The notes under the pieces are model-generated. The model was not told where the DNA came from. It saw only the letters and a program-made list of their open reading frames with translations, and did not search any database. Shown in pieces: positions 11,066 to 23,439 of a DNA stretch of 64,000 nucleotides. Both the position numbers and the translations under genes were made by a program. Source of the DNA: Impatiens glandulifera (taxonomy: Eukaryota; Streptophyta; Magnoliopsida; Ericales; Balsaminaceae); contig NC_061864.1 in assembly GCF_907164915.1 (NCBI RefSeq), positions 3,398,389 through 3,462,388 on the forward strand, written 5' to 3'. Each line of letters opens with the position of its first letter. The stretch's first letter is position 1.

Positions 11066-13226
11066 ATGATTTCCAGTGATTATTTTTCCTCACTTGATCT
11101 TGTAATTAGCTCTTCAATAGCAGGATCGTTATTTATTTTAGTATTGTCCCTCTATTATTTTATCTTCCTTGGTGGTGCTGGAGCTCAACATAAGTTTAAT
11201 AAAACGCCCGAACCAAGCGGAGCATGGCCTGTGCTGGGTCACCTCCGTCTTTTCCGAGGTCCCAAACTCTTCCACATAACATTGTCTGAGATGGCCGACA
11301 AATATGGCCCAATTTTCAGCATCCGTCTTGGACTTCGCCGGGCGATTGTGGTTAGCAATTGGGAGTTGGCCAAAGAACTGTCCACCACTCACGACCTAGC
11401 CGTGGCATCACGTCCTCAAAGGCTAGCAGCAAAGCATTTAGGGTACAACTATGCCATGTTTGCTTTCTCCCCCTACGGGTCGTATTGGCGTGAGATTCGG
11501 AAATTTGTTTCCATGGAGTTGTTGTCTGCTCGTCGACTCAACTTGCTCGGGCACATAAGGGTGTCCGAGACAAGAGCGTCAATCCAACAACTCTACAAGT
11601 TCTGGGAGGATAAAAGAGATGACTTCACTTTGAACACTCATACTAGTGGTGTCTTAGTGGAGATGGGGAGATGGATATCGGACTTGTCCACAAACGTGAT
11701 CTTTATGATGATCTTTGGAAAAAGATATTCCGGAGATGATCATGATAAGGAGGAAGCTCGAAAGTGTCAAATGATTTTTAAAAAGTTCATATATTTGACT
11801 CGTACAAATGTGATGAGAGACATGATACCGTGGCTTGGATGGTTAGATATAGGAGGTCACGAGAAGTCCATGAAAGATACATCAAAAGAATACGATAATC
11901 TTTTGAGGCAGTGGTTAGAAGAGCACCGTGATGGACGAATGCACAGTAAAGCTCATGGCAAGGGGGTCGAACAAGATTTTATGGATGTGATGATTTCAAA
12001 GCTTAAAGATACAGATATAAATGGTATAAATGGTTATGACGCTGATACTATTAACAAAGCAACATGTTCGGTATGCACTAATACTTTTCTAATCAATGTT
12101 TATATAAAATTATTGAGAAAAAAACACAACATATACAAAACACTCTATTCTGCTAAGCTATAATTGAAAGGCTAAATAAATCATTCCATTAGTTTAATTA
12201 AAATTTATGTTATACAAATGTCAAAATTTATGAATAGAAGAATGATAATATAGAGAAAGGAGTTGGATACTTTTTATTTTTATTTTTAAAAATATCAACA
12301 TTATTTTTTTAATTAAATATTTTTAGTAAACAACTGTTAACATAAACTATATGTCAAAAAAATTACAAACTAATTCAGTTTATATAAAAGTCATGAATCA
12401 AACAAAAACAAACAAACATAACAAGTGAAATTATAAAGAATTTTATAAATAAGCTGAATCAAACTACGTTGATGTTTTGAGTTCATGAAAATATATTTGT
12501 GTTCTTGCATTTTTTGGCCCAAATATATAATTTATGAACTTTTTTAGGATCAAGTATAATGACTTAATGAAATGTATATATATAAATTACATGGTTTTAT
12601 AGATTTTGAATATTGGGGGAGTAGACACGATCACCACCATGCTTACATGGACTATTTCCTTACTGATGAACCATCGCCATGTGTTGATGAAAGTTGAGGA
12701 AGAATTGGACATCCATGTGGGCAAAGGAAGGCTCGTGGAGGAGTCTGATATTCCCAACTTGGTATACCTCCAAGCTGTTATGAAGGAATCCCTAAGGCTA
12801 TATCCACCGGCTCCACTAGGAGGCCCAAGAGAAGTCACACAAGATTGTGTTGTGGGGGGCTATCATGTGGCGGCAGGGACAAGACTTTTCTTTAACATAT
12901 GGAAACTCCAACGCGATCCTAAGATATGGCCCGAACCACTAGAGTTTCGACCAGAGAGGTTCATGACTACCCGTAAAAATCTAGATGTTCGCGGCCAGAA
13001 TTTTGAGTTTATTCCTTTTGGCAGTGGTAGGAGAGTGTGCCCTGGAATAAACCTTGGCATGCAAATGGGACACTTGGTCTTAGCTAGCTTGTTGCAATCT
13101 TTTCAGCTCTTGAATCCTAACAATAAGCCTACAGATATGACTATGATTGAAGGAACAACAATATCCAAAGCTACCCCTCTTGAAATTATCATCACTCCCA
13201 AACTTTCAAACAATTTTTATATGTGA
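11066..13226 (+). CDS. Gene 1: CYP82-family cytochrome P450 (two exons)
   Basis: Exons are 11066-12070 and 12603-13226; the 532-bp GT-AG intron falls between codons. The product is 542 residues, close to the usual size of plant microsomal P450s (about 520). Residues 12-36 form the ER membrane anchor, followed by the Pro hinge (48-58). The helix-C WxxxR is at 141-145, the I-helix motif GGVDT at 340-344, ExxR (ESLR) at 397-400, FRPERF at 450-455, and the heme loop FGSGRRVCPG has the Cys ligand at 481. CYP82 enzymes are NADPH-P450-reductase-dependent monooxygenases of specialised metabolism (homoterpenes, coumarins, flavones, alkaloids); the substrate here is unknown. Unlike its neighbours it has Ile-Thr instead of Thr-Ala after the I-helix DT, and Arg in the RPQRLAAK segment where the others have Met or Leu. 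It belongs to lineage A with genes 2, 3 and 6. Family assignment is firm, subfamily (perhaps CYP82D-like) is not. Confidence 0.94.
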
Positions 13227-13949
13227 CTCTCTACATAAAGCTCAAAAGATGAATGACTTGGTCTTTATATTTGTAAGTTGAAATGTTTGTTATTAATTGA
13301 AATACTTTCATGTTTATGTTATTATTTAGTTGAATTTGTAACAAAAATTACATATGTTGACACTTAAAAATGAATTTATCGGCGTATATATTTAACCTTA
13401 TAACCGACAAGTAAGAAGTTTACTGACACAAAACTGTCAATTAGGTAACCCGTAAAAGATTTACCGACATAAGATTTTTCGCCGATAAAATAAGCAAAAA
13501 AAAACTATATTATATATTATTAACTGCTAACTTGGATTAATCTATTACATATGATTCAATATTCAGATAATAATAATTTTCTTCATATGAAAGTTAAACT
13601 CCAAATTATGTTTAAAAATTGCAAAATATAAATAAGAATAAATGTGAAATCTTTTAGTCTAGCTTCTTAATTCCTCGATTACAAATCTTATTATAACACT
13701 AGAAAACTTCATAATTACCTTTTGATATAAAACTTTAAAGTTAAAAAATTAGACAATACAAAATAAAAAAATCAACTATCTCATATGATTATATCCCTTA
13801 TCAAACTTTGTTTTAATCGCCACAAAGATTCCAATAATAATCTAAAACAAAATATTTAAAATATCATTCTTGTCCTCTTAAACATGTAAATTACCACAAT
13901 CATACAAAATGACATATATTATCAATTCATGTCAAAATGTCAACACTAG
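13227..13949. other. 3' flank of gene 1
   Basis: Non-coding DNA shared with the 3' flanks of genes 2 and 3 (for example GACACTTAAAAATGAATTTATC and CTTAAACATG...CACCACAATCATAC), so the duplication unit extends well past the stop codon. A short stretch rich in CCGACA/GCCGATAAA near 13380-13490 may be an old MITE. No gene. Confidence 0.55.
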
Positions 13950-14130
13950 TGTAGACAACTTGACTTAGATTTCTGGTATTGTACTGATGGTGTGGATATC
14001 AGACTTGACAACAAAACGTGATCCTTAGAATGAAGCTCGAAAGTGTCAAAGAAATTTACTTAAGTTCATTCATTTGATTGGTGCAAATGTGGTAGGGGAC
14101 TTCATAACATGGTTTCGATGGTTAAATATA
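13950..14130 (+). pseudogene. P450 pseudogene fragment, middle of exon 1
   Basis: The stretch from GTAGACAACTTGAC to TGGTTTCGATGGTTAAATAT matches the part of exon 1 encoding the F-G region through the PWLRWLDIGG segment, most like lineage B genes (39185, 48236). Internal deletions remove the segment between the NVIFRMIYGKRYSG part and DEARKCQR, and the reading frame is broken. A sister fragment follows gene 3 at 29826, so the relic predates the duplication that produced genes 1 and 3. Confidence 0.78.
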
Positions 14131-17100
14131 TTTTAAGTTAAATCAATGAAATAAAATCATTTCAGTTTATAATTAAGATGTATAAGTTAAATCAATGAAA
14201 CAAATTTAGCTTTAACATAAGATGTATTGTGGTTTTCTTTAAACTATGTATTTTTATTTTTTTATGTAAGTAAGAAGATGTCATTGTTTTCTTTTAAGGT
14301 GCTTTGGGCCCTAGGGAGGGGTGGTTCGGTGGGCTTACATGCACTTACTAGGGAAAGGCCCGACTATTCAGTGTATGGAGTATGTACAGAAGTTAGCTGC
14401 ATTTCCACATCCAAGAAAGGACCACCTTTGAATTCCATATATTACAAAAAAAAAATTTAAAAATTTGATGAATTTTTGTTTTCTTTAGAAAGGATTGATG
14501 TATTATGGAGAATTGATAATGGTGATTTTTACCTCTTATCATTTTATTTTAAAAAATTATACTGCCAATTCTTTATACATATTTATTTATAAAGTGAGAC
14601 TTTTCGAGTTGATTTATCGTAAGTCCAGCAAGTTTTATGACAATCGGACATGACTTTATTAGTCCAAATTAAATACTTTTTATTTTATTATTTAAAATAT
14701 TTCACTAATTTATTTATAAAAACAAAAATTAATATGAATAATGAACCTATTATTGTTCATGATATAAGAAACAGAGTGAGAAAAAAGAACATAAATAAAT
14801 AGAGCTTTCAAATATATCTTTGCTCATTTTTTCAAATAGAGATTTAAAATATATTTGATTGGTTGTTTATTTGAAAACTGAAAATTTGAGTTAACATTTA
14901 AGTAGATTCATTTTTTTGATATAAACTAATTGAAACCTCTATGGTTTTATATATAATATAAAAAAAAATTGACCTACAAGAGTTAAAACGTATAATCATT
15001 TAATCAGGTGCAGAATTTGTTGACAGAATCGAACACGATACATCTTAAGAAGGTTGGAATATCCACATTTTATTTTCGTTTAGTTTGAATAGGGAATTAT
15101 AATAAACTTGCTTAAAAGATTGTTTTGGTTATGATCAAATCCTTCACGTAAAGACAGACTGGATCACTCTAAACATATCATTCTCTCTTTAAATATTATT
15201 TTATTTATAGCTCAGAAAAATGTATTCCAATCAAGGATGTACTTTTTTACCATTTGAAAATATTTTATTTTATAAAAATATATTTATTTAAGTTATTATT
15301 AAAAATATAATTTATTCTAAATCAATATTCGAATTAAATATTTAAAAAAACATTATATAAATTTAAGGGCAAATTATTTAGATGGCCCTCTAATTACTAC
15401 GATTGCTCACTTTTGTTCCTTAAATTATTTTTTGAAACAAATCGCCCTTCAACTTTTAGAAATATCATCTTCCGTCAACTTTTTGGTTAAATATAACAGT
15501 TTAAACTTAAAATATTTTTTTTATATATTATCTTTAATTATTATATATATATATATAGTTATTAAATGCTTATATATATAATATTTATATAATATTATAA
15601 TATATATATATCTTTTATTATTAATTCTTATATAATTTATCTATATAAAAAAGATTTAAAAATTATATAAATATAAAAATTAATAATAAAAGATATATAT
15701 TATAATATTATATATATATATATACAAATATAAAAAGTAATAATTAAAGATAATATATAAACAATTTATTTTAAACTTAAACCGTTATATTTAACCAAAA
15801 AGTTGACGGAAGGGCCATTGGTACCTTTTTAAAAGTTGAAGGGGCAATTTGTTTTAAAAATAATGGACAAATTACTTAGGTGACCCTCTAATTACTACAA
15901 TCGCTCACTTTTAACAACTTTTAGAAAGGTCATCAATGGCCCTTCCATTAACTTTTTGGTTAAATATAACGGTTTAAATTTAAAATATTTTTTTTTATAT
16001 ATTATCTTTAATTATTATTTTTTATATTTGTATATATATATATATTTTATTATTAATTTTTATATATTTTATCTATATAAAAGAGATTTAATAATTATAT
16101 AAATATAAAAATTAATAATAAAAGATATATATATATTATAATATTATATATATATACAAATATAAAAAGTAATAATTAAAGATAATATATAAAAAAAAAA
16201 TTATTTAAACTTAAACCGTTATAAAAGTTGATGGGAGGGTCATTAGTAACCTTTCTAAAAATTGAAGGGGCGATTTATTTTAAAAAATAATTTGAGGGTC
16301 GAAAGTGAGCGATCGTAGTAATTAGAGGGACGGAAATGTAATTTGTCAAAAAATAATTTAAGGACCGAAATTGAGTAATTAGAGGGGACATGTAATTTGC
16401 CGTAAATTTAATTGTTTCCCAATTTGACAATTCATTTGGGGCACGTCTATTCTCTATTCGTAGTAGATATCAAATTTTAAACATGGAAGTGGGTGGATAT
16501 CAATTTTAAACATTTCCATACACTATGTCAATATCCTTGGTAGAAAATTTGGAAGACTTTAATTCCTATTTGGTAACTATCTTTTTATTTTTCTTATTTT
16601 AAATTTATGAATGTTGTTGGACAGTTGGACTATTTGAATGAGATGAACATATGAAATAAAAAAAAAAAACTTCACAAGAAATCAACAATTATTTTTGACT
16701 TAAACTTACTACTTTTCCGTCGCTTAATAATACTAATTTACAATTTTGACAACAAGTTAAGAAAAAATGTCTTCTCAAAACTGGTAACTTTAGGCTTGAA
16801 ATTTTGCGATCTAAATTGACATGGTTCATAATTAGAGCAAGACAACCAATACAACCATATAGGGTCCCTCAATTTATTCCCAGTCAAATTTATAAAAAAA
16901 ATACCTTAAGAACGTTGAAACTTAAGACTTCTTAGAAAATATTAAACATTTAATCAACTAAAATAATTACTTATATTAAATATAATACAAAATTTTTAAT
17001 TTTTACATTATAATATGAAAAATAACAAGTTAAATAAAAATTATGAACATTTATTTTTTCACAAAAGGCCCCAAATTCTGGGGCTGGGGTTAGTTAGATT

Positions 17101-18300
17101 TAATTCAAATAATATTATTGAGATAAATATTTATATTTAATTAAATCTCTTTTTTACACTAACAATATATTATTTTATAGTATTTAAAATGAGTTTAATT
17201 ATTCAAAATAAGTTTGATTACGACTCCACCAAAATGTTTTAGAGGAAAAATCGACATAATAGATTAAAATGTTACGGATTTATAGGTGTGGGGTGTCATT
17301 CTAATAAATTTGATACCATTTAAATAATTGTATAAAATATAAGGATAATATTGTTATTTTATTTAATTACTGGAAATATCCAAGAAACAATGTATATAGA
17401 CAGTGAAGGTTTTTAATTCCCTGATCTATCAATATAATTGATATTTGATATCCTCTTTTCTATTAGATATCCTGATTGAAATTTACATTAGTTGATCATC
17501 CATTTATCCATTTTTAAAAAAATTAAATGAATAAAATTGTCCTATTTTATATTTATAAAATTTTAATATCTCTTTTATAAATTTAAGTCCTTTTCCATGA
17601 GCCACGTCACAATAAAAATTAAAAATCCCAAGGAAAATATTACCGAGTTTTAAAATGAAATATCTCAAATTCAATAAAATAAACTACAAGATAATGAAAA
17701 ACATCATCATGTCCAAGAAAACATAAAATGGATAGAATCAAAACATTTTAAAAGAACTAAATTCCCTATTAGAGTAAAGATCTGTTTTATCTTTCTAGCT
17801 TTATAATTCACATTAGTGTAAAGCTTGTCTGTTTCTATTTTTGTTTGTATTTGTGCTCTTTACCTTCATTTTCACGTGGTAGTCACGCCTGCACCAAAAT
17901 TTTTGAGCAAATTTCATCTCATAAATAGTTTGTCTTCTCTAATAATTCGATTAGTCTACTCTTTCGAGCTTTCAGAAGCACGTGCAGGGCCGTAATACTT
18001 ATCATCAATCTTGTAATCTCAAGTTTTCTCATAGTGTTCCGACGAAAGTTCGCTCGAGTTTGATTCGAAATTTTTTAATATTAAATTTCAACAAATATTT
18101 AATTAAAAAATTTAACACAAAAAATTTAATTTCTTAATTATATCATAATATTTTTTTAATTTATAATAAAAAAATTCATTTTAAAAGATTCAATTCATAC
18201 GACCATGATTTTTTCATTATTAAATATTGAATTATCACACAATATTTGAATTTATAATGAAATTTTTATTTAAATATTCGTTTTAAAAGAGATAAGATCA
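14131..18300. other. Duplicated upstream block of gene 2
   Basis: Non-coding. From about 14227 it repeats the upstream unit also seen before genes 1, 3, 4 and 5 (TATTCAGTGTATGGA, CCACATCCAAGAAAGGACCA and the following AT-rich kilobases). It is interrupted by a 1-kb foldback insertion (15366-16405). The small open frame at 14227-14460 lies in the repeated block and has no counterpart with the same frame in the other copies, so I do not call it. Confidence 0.6.
15366..16405. mobile_element. Foldback/MITE-type element, two nested inverted repeats
   Basis: The ends are inverted copies (AAGGGCAAATTA... and ...TAATTTGCCGT) continuing inward over CCCTCTAATTACTACGAT and its reverse complement. The interior has a second inverted pair (CCAAAAAGTTGACGGAAGGG), so it reads as two related hairpin elements, one within or next to the other. 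AAATTTA lies at both outer edges. In the unit of gene 3 the matching site (about 24960) is uninterrupted, showing insertion after the segments duplicated. It has no coding capacity. Confidence 0.7.
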
Positions 18301-19109
<809 letters not shown>

Positions 19110-19115
19110 ATTTTC

Positions 19116-19122
19116 TATGAAA
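19116..19122 (+). promoter_or_regulatory. Altered TATA box of gene 2
   Basis: At the position of the TATAAAA of genes 1 and 3 (72 bp before the ATG) gene 2 has TATGAAA. A nearby TTATATATT at 19125-19133 or the TA tract might serve instead. Confidence 0.55.
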
Positions 19123-19187
19123 AGTTATATATTACAACTCTAATACATTCATGCTAGAAATATTCAGTACTCCCAAATCATACAGCC

Positions 19188-21364
19188 ATGATTTCCATTG
19201 ATTTTTTTTCCTCACCTGATCTTGTTAAATCTTCAATAGCGGGCTCGTTATTTATTTTAGTATTGTCGACCCTCTATTATTTCCTCTTCCTGGGTGGTGC
19301 TGGAGCTCAACATAAGCTTAATAAAACGCCCGAACCAAGCGGAGCATGGCCTGTGCTGGGTCACCTCCGTCTTTTCCGAGGTCCCAAACTTTTCCACGTA
19401 ACATTGTCTGAGATGGCCGACAAATATGGCCCAATTTTCAGCATCCGTCTTGGACTTCGTCGGGCGATTGTGGTTAGCAATTGGGAGTTGGCCAAAGAAC
19501 TGTCCACCACTCACGACCTAGCCGTGGCATCACGTCCTCAAATGCTAGCAGCAAAGCACCTGGGGTACAACTATGCCATGTTTGCTTTCTCCCCCTACGG
19601 GTCGTATTGGCGTCAGATTCGAAAATGTGTGTCCTTGGAGTTGTTGTCTGCTCGTCGACTCAACTTGCTTGGACACATAAGGGTGTCCGAGACAAGAGCA
19701 TCAATCAAACAACTCTATAAGTTGTGGGAGGATAAAAGATATCATGACTTCACTTTGAACATTCATACTAGTGGTGTCTTAGTGGAGATGAGGAGATGGA
19801 TATTGGACTTGACCACAAACGTGATCTTTATGATGATCTTTGGAAAAAGATATTCGGGAGATGATCTTGATAAGGAGGAAGCTCGAAAGTGTCAAATGAT
19901 TTTTAAAAAGTTCATATATTTGTCTGGTGCAAATGTGATGGGAGACATGATACCATGGCTTGGATGGTTAGATATAAGAGGTCATAAGAAGTCAATGAAA
20001 AAAACATCAAAAGATTACGATAATCTTTTGAAGCAGTGGCTAGAAGAGCACCATGATCGACGGATGTCCAATAAAGCTAATGGCAAGGGGGTCGAACAAG
20101 ATTTTATGGATGTGATGATTTCAATGCTTAAAGATACAGATATAGATGTTTACGACGTTGATACAATTAACAAAGCAACATGTTCGGTATGTACTCATTA
20201 TACTTTTTTTAATCAATGTTTATATAAACAACACAACATATACAAAAAAAAAAAAATAAATAAACTCTCCTCTACTAAAATATAATTGAATGGCTAAATA
20301 AATCATTCCATTAGTTTAATTAAAATTAATATGAAATGTTTTTATACATATTTATCAAAAAAAAAATTATAAATGGAGAGAGAAAGGAGCTGGATACTTT
20401 TTAATTTTGTTTAAAAAAATATCAAATTACTTTTTTCAGTAAACAACTGTTAACATAAATGATATGTCAAAAAAATTACAAACTAATTCTGTTTATATAA
20501 AAATCATGAATCAAACAAAACAAACAAACATAAAACAAGGGAAATTATAAAGAATTTTATAATTAAGCTGAATCAAACTAAGCTGATATTTTGAACTTTT
20601 TGATAAAAATGAAATATGATTTGAGTTCATGAAAATATATTTGTGTTTTTGCAAGTTTTGGCCCAAGTATATAATTTTGAACTTTTTTAGGATCAAGTAT
20701 GAATGTATGATGTATATATATAAATTATATGGTTTTATAGATTTTGAATATTGGGGGAGTAGACACGACCGCCACCATGCTTACATGGACTATTTCCTTA
20801 CTGATGAACCATCGCCGTGTGTTGATGAAAGTTGAGGAAGAATTGGACATCCATGTGGGCAAAGGAAGGATCGTGGAGGAGTCTGATATTCCCAACTTGG
20901 TATACCTCCAAGCTGTTATGAAAGAATCGCTAAGGCTATATCCACCGGCTCCACTAGGAGGCCCAAGAGAAGTCACACAAGATTGTGTTGTGGGAGGCTA
21001 TCATGTGGCGGCAGGGACAAAACTTTTCTTTAACATATGGAAACTCCAACGCGATCCTAAGATATGGTCAGAACCACTAGAGTTTCGACCAGAGAGGTTC
21101 ATGACTACTCATAAAAATCTAGATGTTCGCGGCCAGAATTTTGAGTTGATTCCTTTTGGCAGTGGTAGGAGAGTGTGCCCTGGAATAAACCTTAGCATGC
21201 AAATGGGACACTTGGTATTAGCTAGCTTGTTGCAATCTTTTCAGCTCTCGAATCCTAACCACGAGCCTATAGATATGACTATGATTGAAGGATTGACAAT
21301 ATCCAAAGCTACCCCTCTTCAAATTATCATCACTCCCAAACTTTCAAACAATCTTTATATGTGA
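19188..21364 (+). CDS. Gene 2: CYP82-family cytochrome P450 (two exons)
   Basis: Exons 19188-20186 and 20741-21364 are joined across a 554-bp phase-0 intron to give 540 residues. Membrane anchor about 15-36; Pro hinge 48-58; helix-C WRQIR at 141-145 (Gln instead of the Glu of the siblings); I-helix GGVDTT at 338-343; ESLR 395-398; FRPERF 448-453; heme Cys 479. All catalytic motifs are intact, so an active enzyme is plausible. It is a close sister of genes 1 and 3 in both exons and intron. Particular changes are Cys for Phe in the RKCVSLELL segment, an extra Tyr-His in the loop after the EDKR segment, and DVYDVDT for DGYDADT just before the intron. The promoter has been disrupted by a repeat insertion and a TATA substitution, so expression may differ from its siblings. 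Substrate unknown. Confidence 0.94.
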
Positions 21365-22447
21365 CTCAATATAATGAATGACTCCGTCTTTATACTTGTA
21401 AGTTAAAATGTGTGTTATAAATTGAAATACTTTTATGTTATTTAATTGAATTTGTAACTCTATTTTAAGATATACAACAAAAATCACATATGCCGACACT
21501 TAAAAATGAATTTATCAACGTATATATTCAACTTTACTGACACAAAAACTGTCCATCAGGAGAACAGTAAAAATTTATCGACATATGATCTCTGATAAAA
21601 TAAACAAGAAAAAATATTATATATTATTAACTCTACTCACTTGGATTAATCTATTACATATAATTCATATTCAGATAATAATAATTTTCTACCGATCAAA
21701 GTTAAATTCCAAATAATGTTTAAAAATTGCAAAATATAAATAAGAATAAAGATGAAATCTTTAAGTCTAGCTTGTTAATTCCTTCTATGACAAATTTTAT
21801 TCTAGCACTAGGAAACTTCATAATTGTTTTTTGATATAAAACTTTAAAGTTAAAAAATTAGACAATACAAAATAAAAAATCAACTATCTCATATGATTAT
21901 ATCCCTTATCGAACTTTGTTTTAATCACCACGAAGATACCAAATTATCTAAAACTAGATATTAAAAATATTGTTCTTGTCCTCTTAAACATGTCAATCAC
22001 CACAATCATACAAAATAACATATATTATCAGTTCATATTAAAACTGGTATATTATTTCTGACTAATTTTTTTACCACTGCAATGTTCATTGAAAAGATTC
22101 TTGAATTAATATTCTTATTAATTTTACAGAGAAGTAGAAAATAGAAATAAGTTACCTATAAAGATGATCATATATTTTGTTTATTCAAATCTCAAACCTT
22201 AACTCAAACACAAAATATTAATTTAGGTAAGTTAATTCAATTTAAATTAAATTTTAATTGAATTGAGTTTGAATTTAATTTAATTTTGGTTGGATTAAGT
22301 TTACCAAATTACTCAAATAAAATAATTTGTATTTCAGAATTTCTACTCTATTCCTACTTTGTCTCTCCTCCCGGCTCTATACTACCCTCCATTATCTCAT
22401 CTCTCATTATCATCATCCTCATCCTCTCAATTATAAATATAATAATA

Positions 22448-22455
<8 letters not shown>

Positions 22456-22491
<36 letters not shown>
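22456..22491. repeat. (TA)n microsatellite
   Basis: Short pure TA tract, about 36 bp. Confidence 0.9.
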
Positions 22492-22495
<4 letters not shown>

Positions 22496-22539
22496 GAAAT
22501 ATAAATATGTTAATGAATCAGATGAGATTAAAGGCAAGA

Positions 22540-22910
22540 ATGTTGAAAGAATAAAAAATATATTAAACAGATAAAAAAGTGTTAAACATTTTAAAGATAG
22601 AATCAAATAAGGTTAATGGATCACATACTTATTACACATGCTAAAATATTGTAGATGAGTTAAACACATGTACTAAAAGACAGGTTAAACATAACAAAAT
22701 GAGTGAAATGGACTAAAAACATATTAAATAAGACAAAATGTGTTAAACGAAAAAAAAAAACGTACATATTAAATTAATCAAAGATGTGTTTAACGGATAT
22801 AACAGGTCAAATATTTGTTAAATGAGTTTAAAATGTATTAATTGAGACAAAAATATATTAAACGGGTCAAAAATATGTTAAATTGATTAAAAAAATGTTA
22901 AACGGAATTA
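22540..22910. repeat. Degenerate single-arm relative of the foldback repeats
   Basis: Repeated phrases such as TGTTAAAC, GGTTAAAC, TTAAACGGGTCAAAAAT and GTTTAACGG match the right-arm repeats of the large foldback elements at 29975 and 57549, but here in one orientation and much more decayed. The ends of the element are not identifiable. Confidence 0.5.
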
Positions 22911-23377
22911 GTTTGGTTTCCCAATCAATATCCGCCTCACCCCAACTCATAATCAACTCATATTAGAAAATAATATGAATTAAATTATGGGTTGAATAAG
23001 TTTAATTTTGGTTGAATATGAGTTGGGTAATTTGAGTTAGGTTTACTCATTTGTTCACTCATACGCATTGGTCAAATCCAATCATTCATTCTTTTTTAGC
23101 CAAATAATTTACCAAAAAATAATAACATATTCAAAATGTCATATTTATGGCCTCAATCCAATTTTAACTAACACTGCTCAGATATTAGGCATACCGATAG
23201 AATTCAATCATTGTTAAAGAAGACTCCAATTAAGATTGTTTTTAAACTAAGACGACAACACATATTGATATGAATAATATAATCAATGTTTAAGATAATA
23301 TTGTTAAACTAACACTACATTATTACATATAGATAATAAAACAAAAACAAAATCAGATTTTAATTATTTATAAAAAG

Positions 23378-23379
<2 letters not shown>

Positions 23380-23435
<56 letters not shown>
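23380..23435. repeat. (TA)n microsatellite
   Basis: Pure TA tract of about 56 bp. The paralogous place upstream of gene 4 (36490-36508) has a much shorter TA run, so length has changed since duplication. Confidence 0.93.

Positions 23436-23439
<4 letters not shown>

Larger units (their letters stand above)
21365..23160. other. 3' flank of gene 2 and repeat-rich spacer
   Basis: Up to about 22045 the sequence matches the 3' flanks of genes 1 and 3. After that it is unrelated: (TA)n at 22456-22491, a degenerate array with GTTAAACGGGTCAAAAAT-type repeats (22540-22910), and flanking stretches rich in TTGAGTT/GGGTTGAA. No gene. Confidence 0.5.

Noticed and set aside
12071..12163. Exon 1 of gene 1 extended to an in-frame stop in the intron as a 365-residue protein
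   Set aside because: This is intron read-through past a perfect GT donor. The joined exon 2 supplies the I-helix, ExxR and heme loop. The same holds for the other six genes.
19257..19514. Minus-strand open frames over exon 1, seen at most copies
   Set aside because: They are shadow frames of the P450 coding strand that recur because the genes are similar.
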